Positions 44,044 through 53,977 of a stretch of DNA of 64,000 nucleotides are shown here, piece by piece. The first letter of the stretch is position 1, and every line of letters begins with the position of its first letter. The position numbers and the translations under genes are program-made. Under the pieces are notes generated by a model. That model worked only from the letters and a program-made list of their open reading frames with translations, was not told the origin of the DNA and did no database searches. Origin of the DNA: Planctomycetes bacterium MalM25 (lineage in GTDB: Bacteria; Planctomycetota; Planctomycetia; Pirellulales; Lacipirellulaceae); contig CP036424.1 in the NCBI GenBank assembly GCA_007745835.1, forward strand, positions 4,637,968 through 4,701,967. Direction: 5' to 3'.

Positions 44044-45915
44044 TCACAAACTCTCGCGGCGGTTCACTTGCAGGACCACCGCGGCCGTCTTGCCGCCCGT
44101 GTCGGGGTAGGTGACCTCAACCACGCTGCTGGGCTTGGCCAGTTCGTTCGGCACGGGGATCTCGATCATGCCGAAGTAATTCTTGCGGCCCGCCTGGTCG
44201 CCGCCCATCCAGTTGTTCGGGACCTTGAGCCGTTTGCCGTTGAAGCGGACGCGCAGCGGCAGCTTCCGCTTGCCGAGCTCGCGCCCGCTGGACAGGCGGA
44301 TCGCCATCGTCCCCTCGCCGGTCGGGACCCCCTCGAAGCGGAACCGCATCGGCTGCTTCGCGACGATGTCCTTGAGGCACTCGGTCGCGTAGACGCGGTG
44401 CTCGCGGACGGTCGACTCGCGCGGGATCGGGCCGTCGGTTTCGAGGATCAGCATCGCGGCGGCGCCGGGGCGGAGGGTGATCTTGGTCGGCAGGCGGTCG
44501 AGCTGGCGGTCGCCGAGCTTCGGCTGGTCGGTGCGGGTCTGGAGGAAGCGGCCGCGGATCGACTTCGTGCTGACCCCTTCGAGGCCGGCCAGCTCGACGC
44601 GTTTCGGCTGGTCGTCGAGGTTCATCATCGCCAGGATCAGCCGGTTGCCGTCGGCCCACAGCTGCGTGCGGACGTCGGGGTTCGAGCTGCGGGACTGCCG
44701 CCACTCACCGGCGACGCCCTCCCAGAACTTGTAGTAGAGCATCAGGTCGGTCTCCACGAGCTTCCCGTCGGCGTCCTTGCGCCACAGCAGGAAGACGTTC
44801 GCTTCGCCCGGCTCGGTCTCCTTCGTGTAGGTCCACTCGGCGACGCCCAGGAGGAACGGGATCACCTTCTCCAGGCAGTCGGGGTGGTCCATGAACGTCA
44901 TGAGCTGTCCGACCAGCGAGTACAGCATGCCCGCCGATCGGCCCGCGTCGTATGGCGCGGGGTCCATACTCGCGGTGGGGATGCCGCCGAACTCGGTGAT
45001 GAGGATCGGCTTGGCGACGCCGTACTGGATCGCGCTGTAGGTGTCGATCAGGTCCATGATCGCTTCGGAATTGCTGCCGGTGCGGACGCGCGGCTCGCCC
45101 TTGATGTTGACGCCGTCGTAGATGTGATAGGAGAAGAAGTCCATCTCCGCGCCGGCGATGTCCATGAAGGTCTTCTGCCGGCTGTCCCAGTGCTGGAAGT
45201 TCCTCAGCTCCAGCTCGACGTAGGCGGCCGAGTACCCGCCGACCTTCACCTCGGGGCAGAGCTCGCGCACCCGCCGCGCGACGTGCAGGTGCTGCTCGCT
45301 CATCGCTTCGACGGTCGTGCCCATCTTCCGCGCTTTGACGAACGGCTCGTTGAACACCTCCAGGTAGACCGGGCGGTTCTTGTCGGTGTACTGATGCTTG
45401 AGGTACTGCGCGGTGAACTCGGCGATCCCTTCGTAGTTGCGCGGACCCCACGCGGTGTGCTCGTTGCCGGCCATCGCGTGCAGGTGCTCGGGGTGCGTGC
45501 AGAGGACGACGTCGCGCACGTCCGCGGGAGCGCCCTTCGGGCCGCGGCCCCGCTGCCGATCCTTCTCGAGCAGCTCCTTCATCCGCTCGACGTCCGGCAG
45601 GTCGGGGTTGCTCGGGTCGGCCGGCACGCGCTTCGATTGCCACGAGAGCGAACCGCCGTCGCGCCCGTACCGGACATCGAGTTCCTCGCGCAGCAGGCGG
45701 TGCTGCTCGGGGGTCATGTCCTTCGACCCGGGCGACTCGTGGATCGAGAGGAACTGAGCTCGGTCGAGCCGGGTCACCCCGCCGATGTCGCGGACCCTCG
45801 TCGGATCAACCACCACACGGACGACCTCGGCGGCCGGCGCCGCGAGTGCCGGGGCGACCAGCACACAGAAGCCGAGTGCGTGCGCACACCTAGCAAAGAC
45901 TCTCTGAATCACCAC
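44044..45915 (-). CDS. Secreted GH86-type glycoside hydrolase (agarase/porphyranase family)
   Basis: 623 residues. A signal peptide (HALGFCVLVAPALAAPAAE) directs export. The (beta/alpha)8 domain shows the acid/base Glu in VYLEVFNEPFVKA (E190) and nucleophile Glu in KPILITEFGGIPTA (E308), with MDIAGAEMDFFSYHIYDGVN between them; these match GH86, whose members cut agarose or porphyran of red algae. The C-terminal ~200 residues form beta-sandwich domains with DQAGRKNYFGMIEIP and VTYPDTGGKTAAVV. The same layout is found in the protein at 49649. Substrate is inferred from the family. Reads toward the island, convergent with the HD gene. Confidence 0.8.
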   Translation of the reverse strand: MVIQRVFARCAHALGFCVLVAPALAAPAAEVVRVVVDPTRVRDIGGVTRLDRAQFLSIHESPGSKDMTPEQHRLLREELDVRYGRDGGSLSWQSKRVPADPSNPDLPDVERMKELLEKDRQRGRGPKGAPADVRDVVLCTHPEHLHAMAGNEHTAWGPRNYEGIAEFTAQYLKHQYTDKNRPVYLEVFNEPFVKARKMGTTVEAMSEQHLHVARRVRELCPEVKVGGYSAAYVELELRNFQHWDSRQKTFMDIAGAEMDFFSYHIYDGVNIKGEPRVRTGSNSEAIMDLIDTYSAIQYGVAKPILITEFGGIPTASMDPAPYDAGRSAGMLYSLVGQLMTFMDHPDCLEKVIPFLLGVAEWTYTKETEPGEANVFLLWRKDADGKLVETDLMLYYKFWEGVAGEWRQSRSSNPDVRTQLWADGNRLILAMMNLDDQPKRVELAGLEGVSTKSIRGRFLQTRTDQPKLGDRQLDRLPTKITLRPGAAAMLILETDGPIPRESTVREHRVYATECLKDIVAKQPMRFRFEGVPTGEGTMAIRLSSGRELGKRKLPLRVRFNGKRLKVPNNWMGGDQAGRKNYFGMIEIPVPNELAKPSSVVEVTYPDTGGKTAAVVLQVNRRESL

Positions 45916-46004
45916 GCCTCGCCCCTCATTGTCTCGGCTGAAATCGGTTCCGAGAACTAATGTACGTCGGCGGGGGCGTCGGCCTCAGCTCTTGGCGCCG
46001 AGAT

Positions 46005-46475
46005 TCACGGGTCGAACGCCAAATCGATCGTGTTCTCGCCGGGCGAGACGGTTCTGCGGAGGCCCGAGGTGCGCGGGCTGTAGAACTTTTCGGGGAGCAC
46101 CCAATCGGGCGACCGGGGCGGTTTCTTCCCCTTCGCCCGGTATTCCGCCTCGACCTTCTTCTTGAGCTGCATGAACTCGGCTTCGCTCAAATCGCTCTCG
46201 GGCGGGCCGACGAAGACGACGTAGTCCCCCGATCTGAGGCTTTCCGATCCGCGGTGCTTCAGCGTGAAGGCGCCGTCCTCTTGAGTGACCCCCACCCCGA
46301 GGTAACCTTGGCCCGGCAGCTCGAAGAAGACCTTCGTGCCCGCGGGCGTCGGACTGCCCTCGTGGGATGCCGAGCCGCTGACGTAAGCGATATCCGACGG
46401 TCCGCATCCGACCGCCACAGCGAAGCCCAAGATCAGAGACGCGGCCCGACCGTGACCCACGAGGCGTTGCAGCAT
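46005..46475 (-). CDS. Lipoprotein with carboxypeptidase-regulatory-like domain
   Basis: 156 residues from ATG 46475. The signal ends in the lipobox-like FAVAVGCGPSD, so Cys ~25 should be lipidated. The body has a single beta-sandwich: SGSASHEGSPTPAGTKVFFE, then GVGVTQEDGAFTLKHRGSES and GDYVVFVGPP, typical of planctomycete small lipoproteins of the Ig-like/regulatory fold. It lies 44 bases downstream of the DUF1559 gene on the same strand, the usual pairing in this phylum. Function unknown; the pair is thought to be envelope-related. Confidence 0.85.
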   Translation of the reverse strand: MLQRLVGHGRAASLILGFAVAVGCGPSDIAYVSGSASHEGSPTPAGTKVFFELPGQGYLGVGVTQEDGAFTLKHRGSESLRSGDYVVFVGPPESDLSEAEFMQLKKKVEAEYRAKGKKPPRSPDWVLPEKFYSPRTSGLRRTVSPGENTIDLAFDP

Positions 46476-46519
46476 TTCGCGATCCTTCAAGGGGACGAAG
46501 CGTGAGGCGAGGGCGGGGC

Positions 46520-47590
46520 TCAGATCGAGTCGTCGTACACTTCGCCGTCGTCCTTGGTGGCCATCCGCTTCAAGACACTCAGTTCGGTGCTCTCCGTGAG
46601 GAAGATCACGGCGCCGTCGGCCAGCGCGACCTGCACGCCACCCGGGTGCTGTGAGGTCAGCGGCAGGTTGATGCCCCAGTTCTCGTCCACGCCCGCGATG
46701 CCGACCGTGTTGTCGTTGATCGCGTGACGAACGGTCGTTGCGTGGAAGTAGCGCGTCCCGGCCGAGCTGTTCGGGTTGTCCGACCCCAGCATGATGCCGG
46801 TCCGCCCGTAGACGTGCTCTTCCTCTCCTTCGAGGGTGAAGTAGAAATCGGAAGCCTCGCCGAACAGCGCGGTCTTCGAGAGCCCGTCGGTCACTTTCGC
46901 GAGCTTGGAGCTCTCGCCAAACGGCGCCAACACCCCGCGCGGCGAGAAGACGCCGTTGGAGGCGCTGCCCCCGCAGCATCCGCAGCAAGAACGGTTCTGA
47001 GGTTCCAGGAAACGGGGCTCGGGCGCCTCGGGCGGGTCCTCGACGGCTCCGCTCAGCGCAATGTAATGGGGGCGCGTGGACTGGGCGTCGTTGGGGGTCT
47101 CCGACCCGGTGTTGTGGCGCTCGACGTTCGCGAGCTCCGGCAAGCTGCTCGAGGGGCAGGTGAACTCCGGGAAGGTCTTGCCGTTGATGAACGCCTTATT
47201 CTGAACCGCCGTCGAATGCGCCAGCCAGGGGTGCGCCTCCAGATCGAGTCCGTCGTGCAAGGACGTTTGCTCGATGTAGGGCAAGAGCGTGATCCAGAAG
47301 GAGTACGTGGCGGTGGCCGAGTTCTTGTTTGGGTAGCCGATGTCCCCCAGCGACGGGAACTCACCGGTCGCCGAGACCAGGTTGTGCATGCCCAGGCTGA
47401 GCTGGCGCAGGTTGTTCGAGCACTGCGACCGCCGAGCCGATTCACGAGCCGCTTGCACCGCTGGCAGCAACAACGCGACCAAGATCCCGATGATGGCGAT
47501 CACCACCAGCAACTCGACGAGCGTGAAACCAAGCGATGGCAGAGCGCGGCCGGAACCCGGCCGGTTCGCCCCAAACAGGCGACGGTTCAT
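46520..47590 (-). CDS. DUF1559 prepilin-like protein
   Basis: 356 residues. N-terminal processing site LGFTLVELLVVIAIIGILVA followed by LLLPAVQAARESARRSQCSN and NNLRQLSLGMHN, the fixed start of the very large planctomycete DUF1559 family, with C-terminal HPGGVQVALADGAVIFL (the H-x9-DG motif). A CCGCC cluster (RSCCGCCGG, ~210-218) is unusual. Expected to be processed by prepilin peptidase and placed in the envelope. First gene of a pair with the lipoprotein. Confidence 0.95.
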   Translation of the reverse strand: MNRRLFGANRPGSGRALPSLGFTLVELLVVIAIIGILVALLLPAVQAARESARRSQCSNNLRQLSLGMHNLVSATGEFPSLGDIGYPNKNSATATYSFWITLLPYIEQTSLHDGLDLEAHPWLAHSTAVQNKAFINGKTFPEFTCPSSSLPELANVERHNTGSETPNDAQSTRPHYIALSGAVEDPPEAPEPRFLEPQNRSCCGCCGGSASNGVFSPRGVLAPFGESSKLAKVTDGLSKTALFGEASDFYFTLEGEEEHVYGRTGIMLGSDNPNSSAGTRYFHATTVRHAINDNTVGIAGVDENWGINLPLTSQHPGGVQVALADGAVIFLTESTELSVLKRMATKDDGEVYDDSI

Positions 47591-47717
47591 AGAAAAGACT
47601 CGCTAGAACAGGCAGGAAGAAGAGACGTGACGCTGATCAGCACAGGCGAGCGGCCGTAAACGCTCGCAGGGCCCCTCAGTCAACGTCGCCGCGACGGCCC
47701 TTTTACCACACTTTCCT

Positions 47718-48044
47718 CTATTTCGTCTCGGTTCCGCCTCGGACCTCCTCACGAACCCAGGCGCCATAAGCCGCCGAGGCGTGCGCGATCGGCGTCGCGA
47801 TTAGCTCGGGCGTCTCGTAGGGGTGCAATTCCGTGACGAGGCGCTCGATCTCGGCCCAACGCTCTTCGGTCGTCTTGGCGGTGAGGAGCCACTCCGGGCC
47901 CGTCTCCACCGCCCCCCGCCAGCGGTAGGTGCTCGTGACCGGCCCGCTCACCTGCACGCACGCGGCGAGCCGCGCCTCGACCAGGGCGGTGGCCAGGCGC
48001 TGGGCGGTCGCTTCGTCGGGCGCGGTGGTGGTGACCAGCAGCAT
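47718..48044 (-). CDS. cutA: Divalent-cation tolerance protein CutA
   Basis: 108 residues, normal. Trimeric ferredoxin-like fold protein linked with metal tolerance. Seen: LVTTTAPDEATAQRLATALV, EARLAACVQVSGPVTSTYRW, LLTAKTTEERWAEIERLV and HPYETPELIATPI, the complete CutA1 signature. Alone, between DUF1559 and a divergent MATE transporter. Confidence 0.95.
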   Translation of the reverse strand: MLLVTTTAPDEATAQRLATALVEARLAACVQVSGPVTSTYRWRGAVETGPEWLLTAKTTEERWAEIERLVTELHPYETPELIATPIAHASAAYGAWVREEVRGGTETK

Positions 48045-48161
48045 GGCGAACCGCCTTCGTTCGGGGAGAGGAGCGAACCCGCGGCGCTAGGCCGCGGTCA
48101 CCAGAGGGCCCTATGGTAACGGTTCTCGCCCCGCCCTCCCCTCACGCCCCGCCAACCCGCC

Positions 48162-49559
48162 GTGGCCAGCGCCCTCATCCAATCGCCCGGAACGCTGCGG
48201 CCCCTCCTGTGGCTGTCGCTGCCGGTGATGGCGGAGCAGTTGCTGCACCTGCTGGTCGGCCTGGCGGACCTGACAATCACGGGGCGTCTGCTCGAGGGCG
48301 CGTCGTACGTGGCGGGGATGACGCTGGTCATCTACCTCGTCTGGCTGCTTGGGATGCTGTTCGCGTTCGTGGCGACCGGCGCCACGCCGCTCACCGCTCG
48401 GTTCACCGGCGCGGACGATCACGAGATGGCCAACCGGGTAATGAACCAGTCGATCCTGATCGGTCTGGTCTGGTCGGGCGTGCTGATGGCGATCGGCTTC
48501 CCGCTGGCCGAGCCGGCGATCGAGTTGATGGGGCTCTCGGGCGAGTCGGCCGACGCCGCGGCGCGCTACCTGTTCATCGAACTCTGCGTGCTGCCGGCGA
48601 TCATGGTCGAGCGGGTCGGGATCGCCTGCCTGCGCGGTGCGGGCGACACGGTGAGCGGCTTGCTGACGATGGTGTTTGTTAACGTCGTGAACATCGGCGT
48701 GAGCCTCGCGCTGGTGACCGGCGCCGGCGGGTGGTTCGAGCCGATGGGCTGGGACGGCGTCGCGCTCGGCACCGCGGCGGGGCACGTGACCGGCGCGTCG
48801 ATCCTGCTGGCGATGCTCGCCGGCGGGCGCGCCGGGTACCACCTGCGACCGAAACTCCTGCGGCCCGATTGGCCGCTCATCGGCCGGATCCTCAAGATCG
48901 GCGTGCCGGGCGGCATGGAGGCGCTCCTCCTGGTGCTGTGCAACCTCGCCTACCTGCGGATCGTCCTGCGGCTGGGCGACGTGGCGGCCGCTGCGCACGG
49001 CGTGACCATCCAGGTCGAGGCGCTCGCCTTCATGCCGGGCGGGGCGTTCCAGATCGCCGCGTCGACGATGACCGGCCAGTACCTCGGGGCCCAAGACCCG
49101 CAGCGCGCCACACGCAGCGCCTGGGTCGCGTGCGCCGCGGCCCTCGTGTTGATGTGCCTGGCGGGCGTCGTCTTCTGGTTCTACGCCGAGCCGCTCATCG
49201 GGCTGTTCCTGAAGGACAAGCCGGAGATCGTCGCGTTGGCTTCGCGGTTGCTGCGGGTGATCGCGTTGGCGATGCCCGCGCTGGCGCTGGGGATGGTGCT
49301 CTCCGGCGCGCTGCGGGGCGCCGGCGACACGCGGTGGCCGCTGCTGTTCACCGTGCTCAGCATGGGGCTGATCCGCCTCCCGCTGGCGACCTACCTGGCG
49401 CAAGAGACCGTCCTGGTGCCCCTGGTGGGCGTCACGATCGCCGGGGCGGGCCTGGGGGCCGTGGGGGCGTGGTGCGGGGCGGCGACCGACCTGTTTATCC
49501 GCTCGACGCTGCTCACGGGCCGGTTTTTGCAGGGGGGATGGAAGCGGATCACCGTCTAG
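48162..49559 (+). CDS. MATE-family efflux transporter
   Basis: 465 residues, normal for NorM/DinF-type transporters that export drugs or metabolites with Na+ or H+. About twelve hydrophobic segments. Seen: PVMAEQLLHLLVGLADLTIT at the start, MFAFVATGATPLTARFTGAD, RVGIACLRGAGDTVSGLLT at the end of the first MatE repeat and LSGALRGAGDTRWPLLF in the second; the two RGAGDT motifs mark the internal duplication. GTG start at 48162. Substrate not predictable. Confidence 0.92.
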   Translation: MASALIQSPGTLRPLLWLSLPVMAEQLLHLLVGLADLTITGRLLEGASYVAGMTLVIYLVWLLGMLFAFVATGATPLTARFTGADDHEMANRVMNQSILIGLVWSGVLMAIGFPLAEPAIELMGLSGESADAAARYLFIELCVLPAIMVERVGIACLRGAGDTVSGLLTMVFVNVVNIGVSLALVTGAGGWFEPMGWDGVALGTAAGHVTGASILLAMLAGGRAGYHLRPKLLRPDWPLIGRILKIGVPGGMEALLLVLCNLAYLRIVLRLGDVAAAAHGVTIQVEALAFMPGGAFQIAASTMTGQYLGAQDPQRATRSAWVACAAALVLMCLAGVVFWFYAEPLIGLFLKDKPEIVALASRLLRVIALAMPALALGMVLSGALRGAGDTRWPLLFTVLSMGLIRLPLATYLAQETVLVPLVGVTIAGAGLGAVGAWCGAATDLFIRSTLLTGRFLQGGWKRITV

Positions 49560-49648
49560 GCCGCGCCGCAAAAACCTTGGCGGAATTCACGGAGTCTGCA
49601 CATTAGAATAGGTACCTCCCTGATCTCTCTTCGCCAGACGCACTCGCC

Positions 49649-52555
49649 ATGGGCTACCGCTTCTTCTCCCGCGCTCGCAAGCCGCGACGCTCCTGCTCGT
49701 CCCGCTCCGGAAGGGGCGGCCTCGAGCGGCTGGAGCCGCGCCAGCTGCTAACGACGGTGGTCGCGGACTACGTCGATCAGTACGCGACGCCGGCGCCCGC
49801 ATTCGGCTGGCAGTACCTCTGGAACGAGAGCGGCGCCCTCGGCACGCCGAGCAACTACACCGCCATGGTTCAGGACAGCTGGCGCTACCGACCGACGACC
49901 GGAGAGAGCTTCCCCTACCTGGGCGCCACCTTCGCGCACCCGGGCTCCGGCGTCGATGAAGCCGACTCGGGCGGGATCGACCGCTACGCGATCGCCGCGT
50001 TCACCGTTTCCGTTGCGGGCGAGTACTCGATCACCGACAGCCTGATCAACCGCGACGGTGCGAACGGCGACGGCGTTGAGGTCGTGGTGCACGTTAACAG
50101 CCAGCCCGTGACCCAGCTGCTGAGCCTCGGCCCCGCCAGTTCGGACAACTTCGACTCCGACCTGGGCAATCTGTCGGTAGGCGACACGATCTACGTCGGC
50201 ATCGGTCCGGACGGCCCGGGCGGCGGATCGAGCAAGGGGAACGACGGCGTCGGTTTCGACTTCTCGATCACGCTGGGCGAAACGGAACCCGAGCCGCCGG
50301 TCACCGTCTCGATCGATCTCGAGACGCAACGGTACCTGAGCGGTGTCTCGGACCTCGATCGCGACAAGTTCTTCACGCACCACTCGGGGAACACCTCGGA
50401 CTCGCAGATCTCGGCGTTCCGATCCGAGTACGAGGTCGAACGCGGACGCCAGTTCTGGGGGCCGCTGCCATACGCGAAGCAGCAGACCGGGCAGGTCGGC
50501 GTCTACCCGAACACGACGCCCTCTACCGATCAGTCGGTGCGGCCGGTGAGTCAGGTTGTCCATACGGGCCACCCGCGGGACGCGCTGCGGTACGACACCG
50601 ACGTGCAAGCCGCCGCCGATTATGTCACGACCTACTACACCACGGTCGTGAACGACGTTCCCGAGTTCTACGAGCCGATGAACGAGCCCTTCGTTCACGC
50701 CGGCGACTCGGAGTTCTCAGACGCGCCCAGCACCGAAGCGATGCGGCTGAAGATGGCCGAGCTGTACGCGGCGATCGGCGAGGCCGTCGACGACACGCCC
50801 GCGCTGGCGAACATGAACGTGGTCGGCTACGCGAGCGCCTGGCCCTCCATGGAGCTGTGGGACTTCGGCCACTGGGACTCGCGGATGAAGATGTTCATGG
50901 ACGTCGCCGGCGAGCACATGGACGCCTTCTCCACGCACCTGTACGACGGCGTCAACGTCACGGGGCAGAACACCCGCCGCTCAGGCAGCAACTCCGAAGC
51001 GATCCTCGACCTGATCGAGACCTACAGCCATGTGAAGTGGGGCGAGGTGAAGCCGCACGCCATCACCGAGTACGGCGGCATCGAGAGCGGCTACGGCGAC
51101 ACGTACACCGATATCCGCTCCGCTCAGAGCCTCCGCTCGATCAACCACCTGCTCTTCAATCTGCTGGAGCGGGAGGACGACCTCCTGATCAGCATCCCGT
51201 TCATCACGGACAAGGCGACCTGGTTCCTCTCGCCCGGCAACAACTGCGAGCCCTACGGGGCGGCGTTGTGGAAGCACATCGCCCCCACGGCCAGTTGCAA
51301 CGGCCCTTACGAGTACACCTGGAAGGTCAAATTCTTTGATCTCTGGAAAGATGTGCAAGGTGAGCGTGGTGTGATCGACACCTCCGATCCCGACGTCCAG
51401 GCGCAGCTGTTCATCGACGGCAACACGGCTTACGTCGCCGTGAACAATCTGGCCGATAGCGCCCAGACGATCGACCTCGAGCTCCTGTCCGGAATGAGCG
51501 GCTTGCAGAACGTCGAGCTCCGCCAGATGGAGATCCCCTCCAGCGCCAGCCTGGAGCCGACGTACACCGAAACCGTCCAGGCGAACGCGCCAGAGAGCGT
51601 CACGCTACAAACGGGCGGCACCGCGGTGCTTGTTTACAACTTCGATTCTCCGATCGAATTCAATAAGACCGTTCACTCCGAGAAGTACTACACGACCACG
51701 CACTTGCAGCCGATCAACGCCGACCAGGCCATCAACTTCAACTTCGACGGTGTCCAGACCGCCAGCGAAGGCGAAGCGACCCTGCGGATGAGCATCGGGC
51801 GGAAGCACGACCGCTCGAAGGCGCCCGAAGTGACCGTCAACGGCACGCAAGTCGACGTCCCCGCTGACTGGAAGGGGTACGACCAAGCCAACCGCGACGA
51901 CTTCTTCGGCATGATCGAAATCCCCGTAGCGATCGAGCTGCTCCAGGCGAACAACGACATCTCCGTGACCTTCCCCGACACGGGCGGTCGCGTCAGTTCG
52001 ATGATCCTGGCCGTCGAGGCGGTCGAAGCCCCCCTGCCGGGCGACTACGACCGCGACGCGGATGTCGATCTTCTCGACATGGTGTACTGGCGCAACGCCT
52101 ACGGCGGGGTCGACGAGGCGGCGCTGCAGGCCGACGGCAACGGCGACGGCGTCGTCAACGCCGCGGACTATACCGTCTGGCGAGACATCTACGAGGCGAT
52201 CCCCGCCGCCACCGCATCGCAAGAGGTCGCCACCGCCACGGCCCCCGCGCCCGTCGCAACCGAGCAGGCCGAAGTCGCTGGGGTCGTCGAGGTCACCCCG
52301 GTGTCGCCGTCGCTCCCCAGCGCGGCCGCGATGCTCGCCGTGGCGTCACGGGCCGTGGACGCCGCCGCCGGAGACGACGAGCCGAGCCAGGAAGCGAGCA
52401 CGGGCAACAACGCGACTATGGCGCAGCTGCTCCTCATCTCGGAGGCTCTCCAGGCCGACGAGGAGGACCAAGACCAGGCCTTCGCCGAGGAGCAAGCCGC
52501 CGCCGACGACGGCTCTCTTGAGACGCTCGAAGAGGCCTTCGCGCTGGTCTCCTGA
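49649..52555 (+). CDS. Secreted LEPR-XLL GH86-type glycoside hydrolase with dockerin-like domain
   Basis: 968 residues. N-terminus carries the planctomycete LEPR-XLL export motif (GGLERLEPRQLLT, ~24-35). Residues ~36-215 are a beta-rich, possibly carbohydrate-binding, module; ~220-560 the GH86-type barrel with acid/base Glu in EFYEPMNEPFVHA (E346) and nucleophile Glu in HAITEYGGIES (E474); then a C-terminal beta-sandwich with DDFFGMIEIP and VTFPDTGGRVSS, matching the 44044 enzyme. Residues ~798-850 are dockerin-like (DYDRDADVDLLDMVYW, then DGNGDGVVNAADYTVWRD) with two calcium loops. The last ~110 residues are acidic and Ala-rich. Likely an agarase or porphyranase held at the cell surface. Confidence 0.85.
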   Translation: MGYRFFSRARKPRRSCSSRSGRGGLERLEPRQLLTTVVADYVDQYATPAPAFGWQYLWNESGALGTPSNYTAMVQDSWRYRPTTGESFPYLGATFAHPGSGVDEADSGGIDRYAIAAFTVSVAGEYSITDSLINRDGANGDGVEVVVHVNSQPVTQLLSLGPASSDNFDSDLGNLSVGDTIYVGIGPDGPGGGSSKGNDGVGFDFSITLGETEPEPPVTVSIDLETQRYLSGVSDLDRDKFFTHHSGNTSDSQISAFRSEYEVERGRQFWGPLPYAKQQTGQVGVYPNTTPSTDQSVRPVSQVVHTGHPRDALRYDTDVQAAADYVTTYYTTVVNDVPEFYEPMNEPFVHAGDSEFSDAPSTEAMRLKMAELYAAIGEAVDDTPALANMNVVGYASAWPSMELWDFGHWDSRMKMFMDVAGEHMDAFSTHLYDGVNVTGQNTRRSGSNSEAILDLIETYSHVKWGEVKPHAITEYGGIESGYGDTYTDIRSAQSLRSINHLLFNLLEREDDLLISIPFITDKATWFLSPGNNCEPYGAALWKHIAPTASCNGPYEYTWKVKFFDLWKDVQGERGVIDTSDPDVQAQLFIDGNTAYVAVNNLADSAQTIDLELLSGMSGLQNVELRQMEIPSSASLEPTYTETVQANAPESVTLQTGGTAVLVYNFDSPIEFNKTVHSEKYYTTTHLQPINADQAINFNFDGVQTASEGEATLRMSIGRKHDRSKAPEVTVNGTQVDVPADWKGYDQANRDDFFGMIEIPVAIELLQANNDISVTFPDTGGRVSSMILAVEAVEAPLPGDYDRDADVDLLDMVYWRNAYGGVDEAALQADGNGDGVVNAADYTVWRDIYEAIPAATASQEVATATAPAPVATEQAEVAGVVEVTPVSPSLPSAAAMLAVASRAVDAAAGDDEPSQEASTGNNATMAQLLLISEALQADEEDQDQAFAEEQAAADDGSLETLEEAFALVS

Positions 52556-52656
52556 ATCCAAGGCGAACGGCGGCCCTCGGCCGCCCGCACATTCGGCGCC
52601 TCCCGCGCCTCCGGCATTCGGCCGACCTCTCGGCGAAACGTGAGCTAGGTTTCTAG

Positions 52657-52695
52657 CGGACCCCCGCTGCGCCCCCGGCGTAGGCGGAGGGTCCG
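52657..52695 (+). terminator. Possible terminator hairpin after the second GH86 gene
   Basis: CGGACCCCCGC (52657-52667) pairs with GCGGAGGGTCCG (52684-52695) except for one bulged base. It is followed only by a mixed T/C run, so a rho-independent role is not certain. It stands between the GH86 gene and a new start at 52739. Confidence 0.45.
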
Positions 52696-52738
52696 TTGCC
52701 TCCTCCTCCCGATCTCCTCGCCAACCACCCGTCGAGCC

Positions 52739-53959
52739 ATGTCGCTCCTGCCGACGATTGCGCCCACGGACCCCGCCGCGCCCGCGGTCGAACCGCAGCG
52801 CAACGCAACGCCGATCCCTGCGTCGCCGCAGCCACCCGCCCGGGTGGCGACCGCCAAGGTGCTGCACGTGGTGAACGGCGAGCACTTCTCCGGCGCCGAG
52901 CGCGTGCAGGATCTGCTCGCGATGGCGTTGCCCCGGTTTGGCTACTCGGTCGGCTTCGCGAGCCTCAAGCCGGGCCGGTTCGGCGACCAGCGACAATCGA
53001 TCGACGCGCCGCTGTACGAGACCTCGATGCGCGGCCGCTGGGACCTGGGCGTCGCGCGGCGGATCGCGCGGATCGTCCGCCAGGAGGGCTACTCGCTGCT
53101 GCACGCGCACACGCCCCGCTCGTTGCTGGTCTCGGTGCTCGCGGCGCGGCTCGCTAAGGTCCCGCTGATCTACCACGTCCACAGCCCGGCGAGCCGCGAC
53201 TCGACCCGCCGGCTGGTGAACTGGTCGAACGACCTGCTCGAGCGTGGCTGCGCCGGCCGCGCGGCCCAAGTGATCACCGTCTCGCCCACGCTGACCGACC
53301 ACATGCGGAAAGTCGGCGTGTCGCCCGACAAGCTGCGGTGCGTCCTGAACGGCGTGCCGCGGCTCGACCCCGACTCGCCCGCCGCGCGGCTGCGGCGCAA
53401 GCCCTTGGAGCCGTTCGTCATCGCGATGGTCGCGCTGTTCCGCCCGCGGAAGGGCGCCGAGGTGCTGCTCGACGCGCTGGCGTCGCTCCGCTCGAGGGAG
53501 CTCGACGTGCGGCTCGAGATGATCGGCCCGTTCGAGACCCCCGAGTACGAGGAGCAGCTCCGCAACCGGGTGTCGAAGCGAGGCTTGTTCGACGCGGTCC
53601 ACTGGGCCGGCTTCACCAGCGACGTCCCCAAGGCGCTCGCCCGCGCCGACGCGCTCGCGCTGCCCAGCCTGTTCGGCGAGGGGCTGCCGATGGTCGTCCT
53701 CGAGGCGATGGCCTCGGGCCTGCCGGTGGTGGCCACGCGTTGCGAGGGGACGACCGAGGCGATCCTGCACCGCGAGACCGGCTTCCTCGTCGAGCCGGAC
53801 AGCGTGAGCCAGCTGGCCGACGCGATCGAGGAGCTGTTCAACGGCGAGACCGATTACCCGCTCATGTCGGCCGCCTCGCGGCAACGCCACGCCGACCGCT
53901 TCAGCGACGAGGCGATGGCCCGCCAGGTCGCGGGCATCTACGACGGCGTGCTGAGGTAG
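52739..53959 (+). CDS. GT4-family glycosyltransferase
   Basis: 406 residues. Seen: VLHVVNGEHFSGAERVQDLL (~39-58), VITVSPTLTDHMRKVGVSPD, donor-domain IAMVALFRPRKGAEVLLDAL and the signature LPSLFGEGLPMVVLEAMASG with its two glutamates, then GFLVEPDSVSQLADAIEEL. A Pro/Ala-rich N-terminal extension of ~38 residues precedes the core, so the real start may be later. Members add hexoses to lipid-linked or surface glycans. No operon partner. Confidence 0.88.
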   Translation: MSLLPTIAPTDPAAPAVEPQRNATPIPASPQPPARVATAKVLHVVNGEHFSGAERVQDLLAMALPRFGYSVGFASLKPGRFGDQRQSIDAPLYETSMRGRWDLGVARRIARIVRQEGYSLLHAHTPRSLLVSVLAARLAKVPLIYHVHSPASRDSTRRLVNWSNDLLERGCAGRAAQVITVSPTLTDHMRKVGVSPDKLRCVLNGVPRLDPDSPAARLRRKPLEPFVIAMVALFRPRKGAEVLLDALASLRSRELDVRLEMIGPFETPEYEEQLRNRVSKRGLFDAVHWAGFTSDVPKALARADALALPSLFGEGLPMVVLEAMASGLPVVATRCEGTTEAILHRETGFLVEPDSVSQLADAIEELFNGETDYPLMSAASRQRHADRFSDEAMARQVAGIYDGVLR

Positions 53960-53977
53960 GCTTCAGGGATTGCGAGA

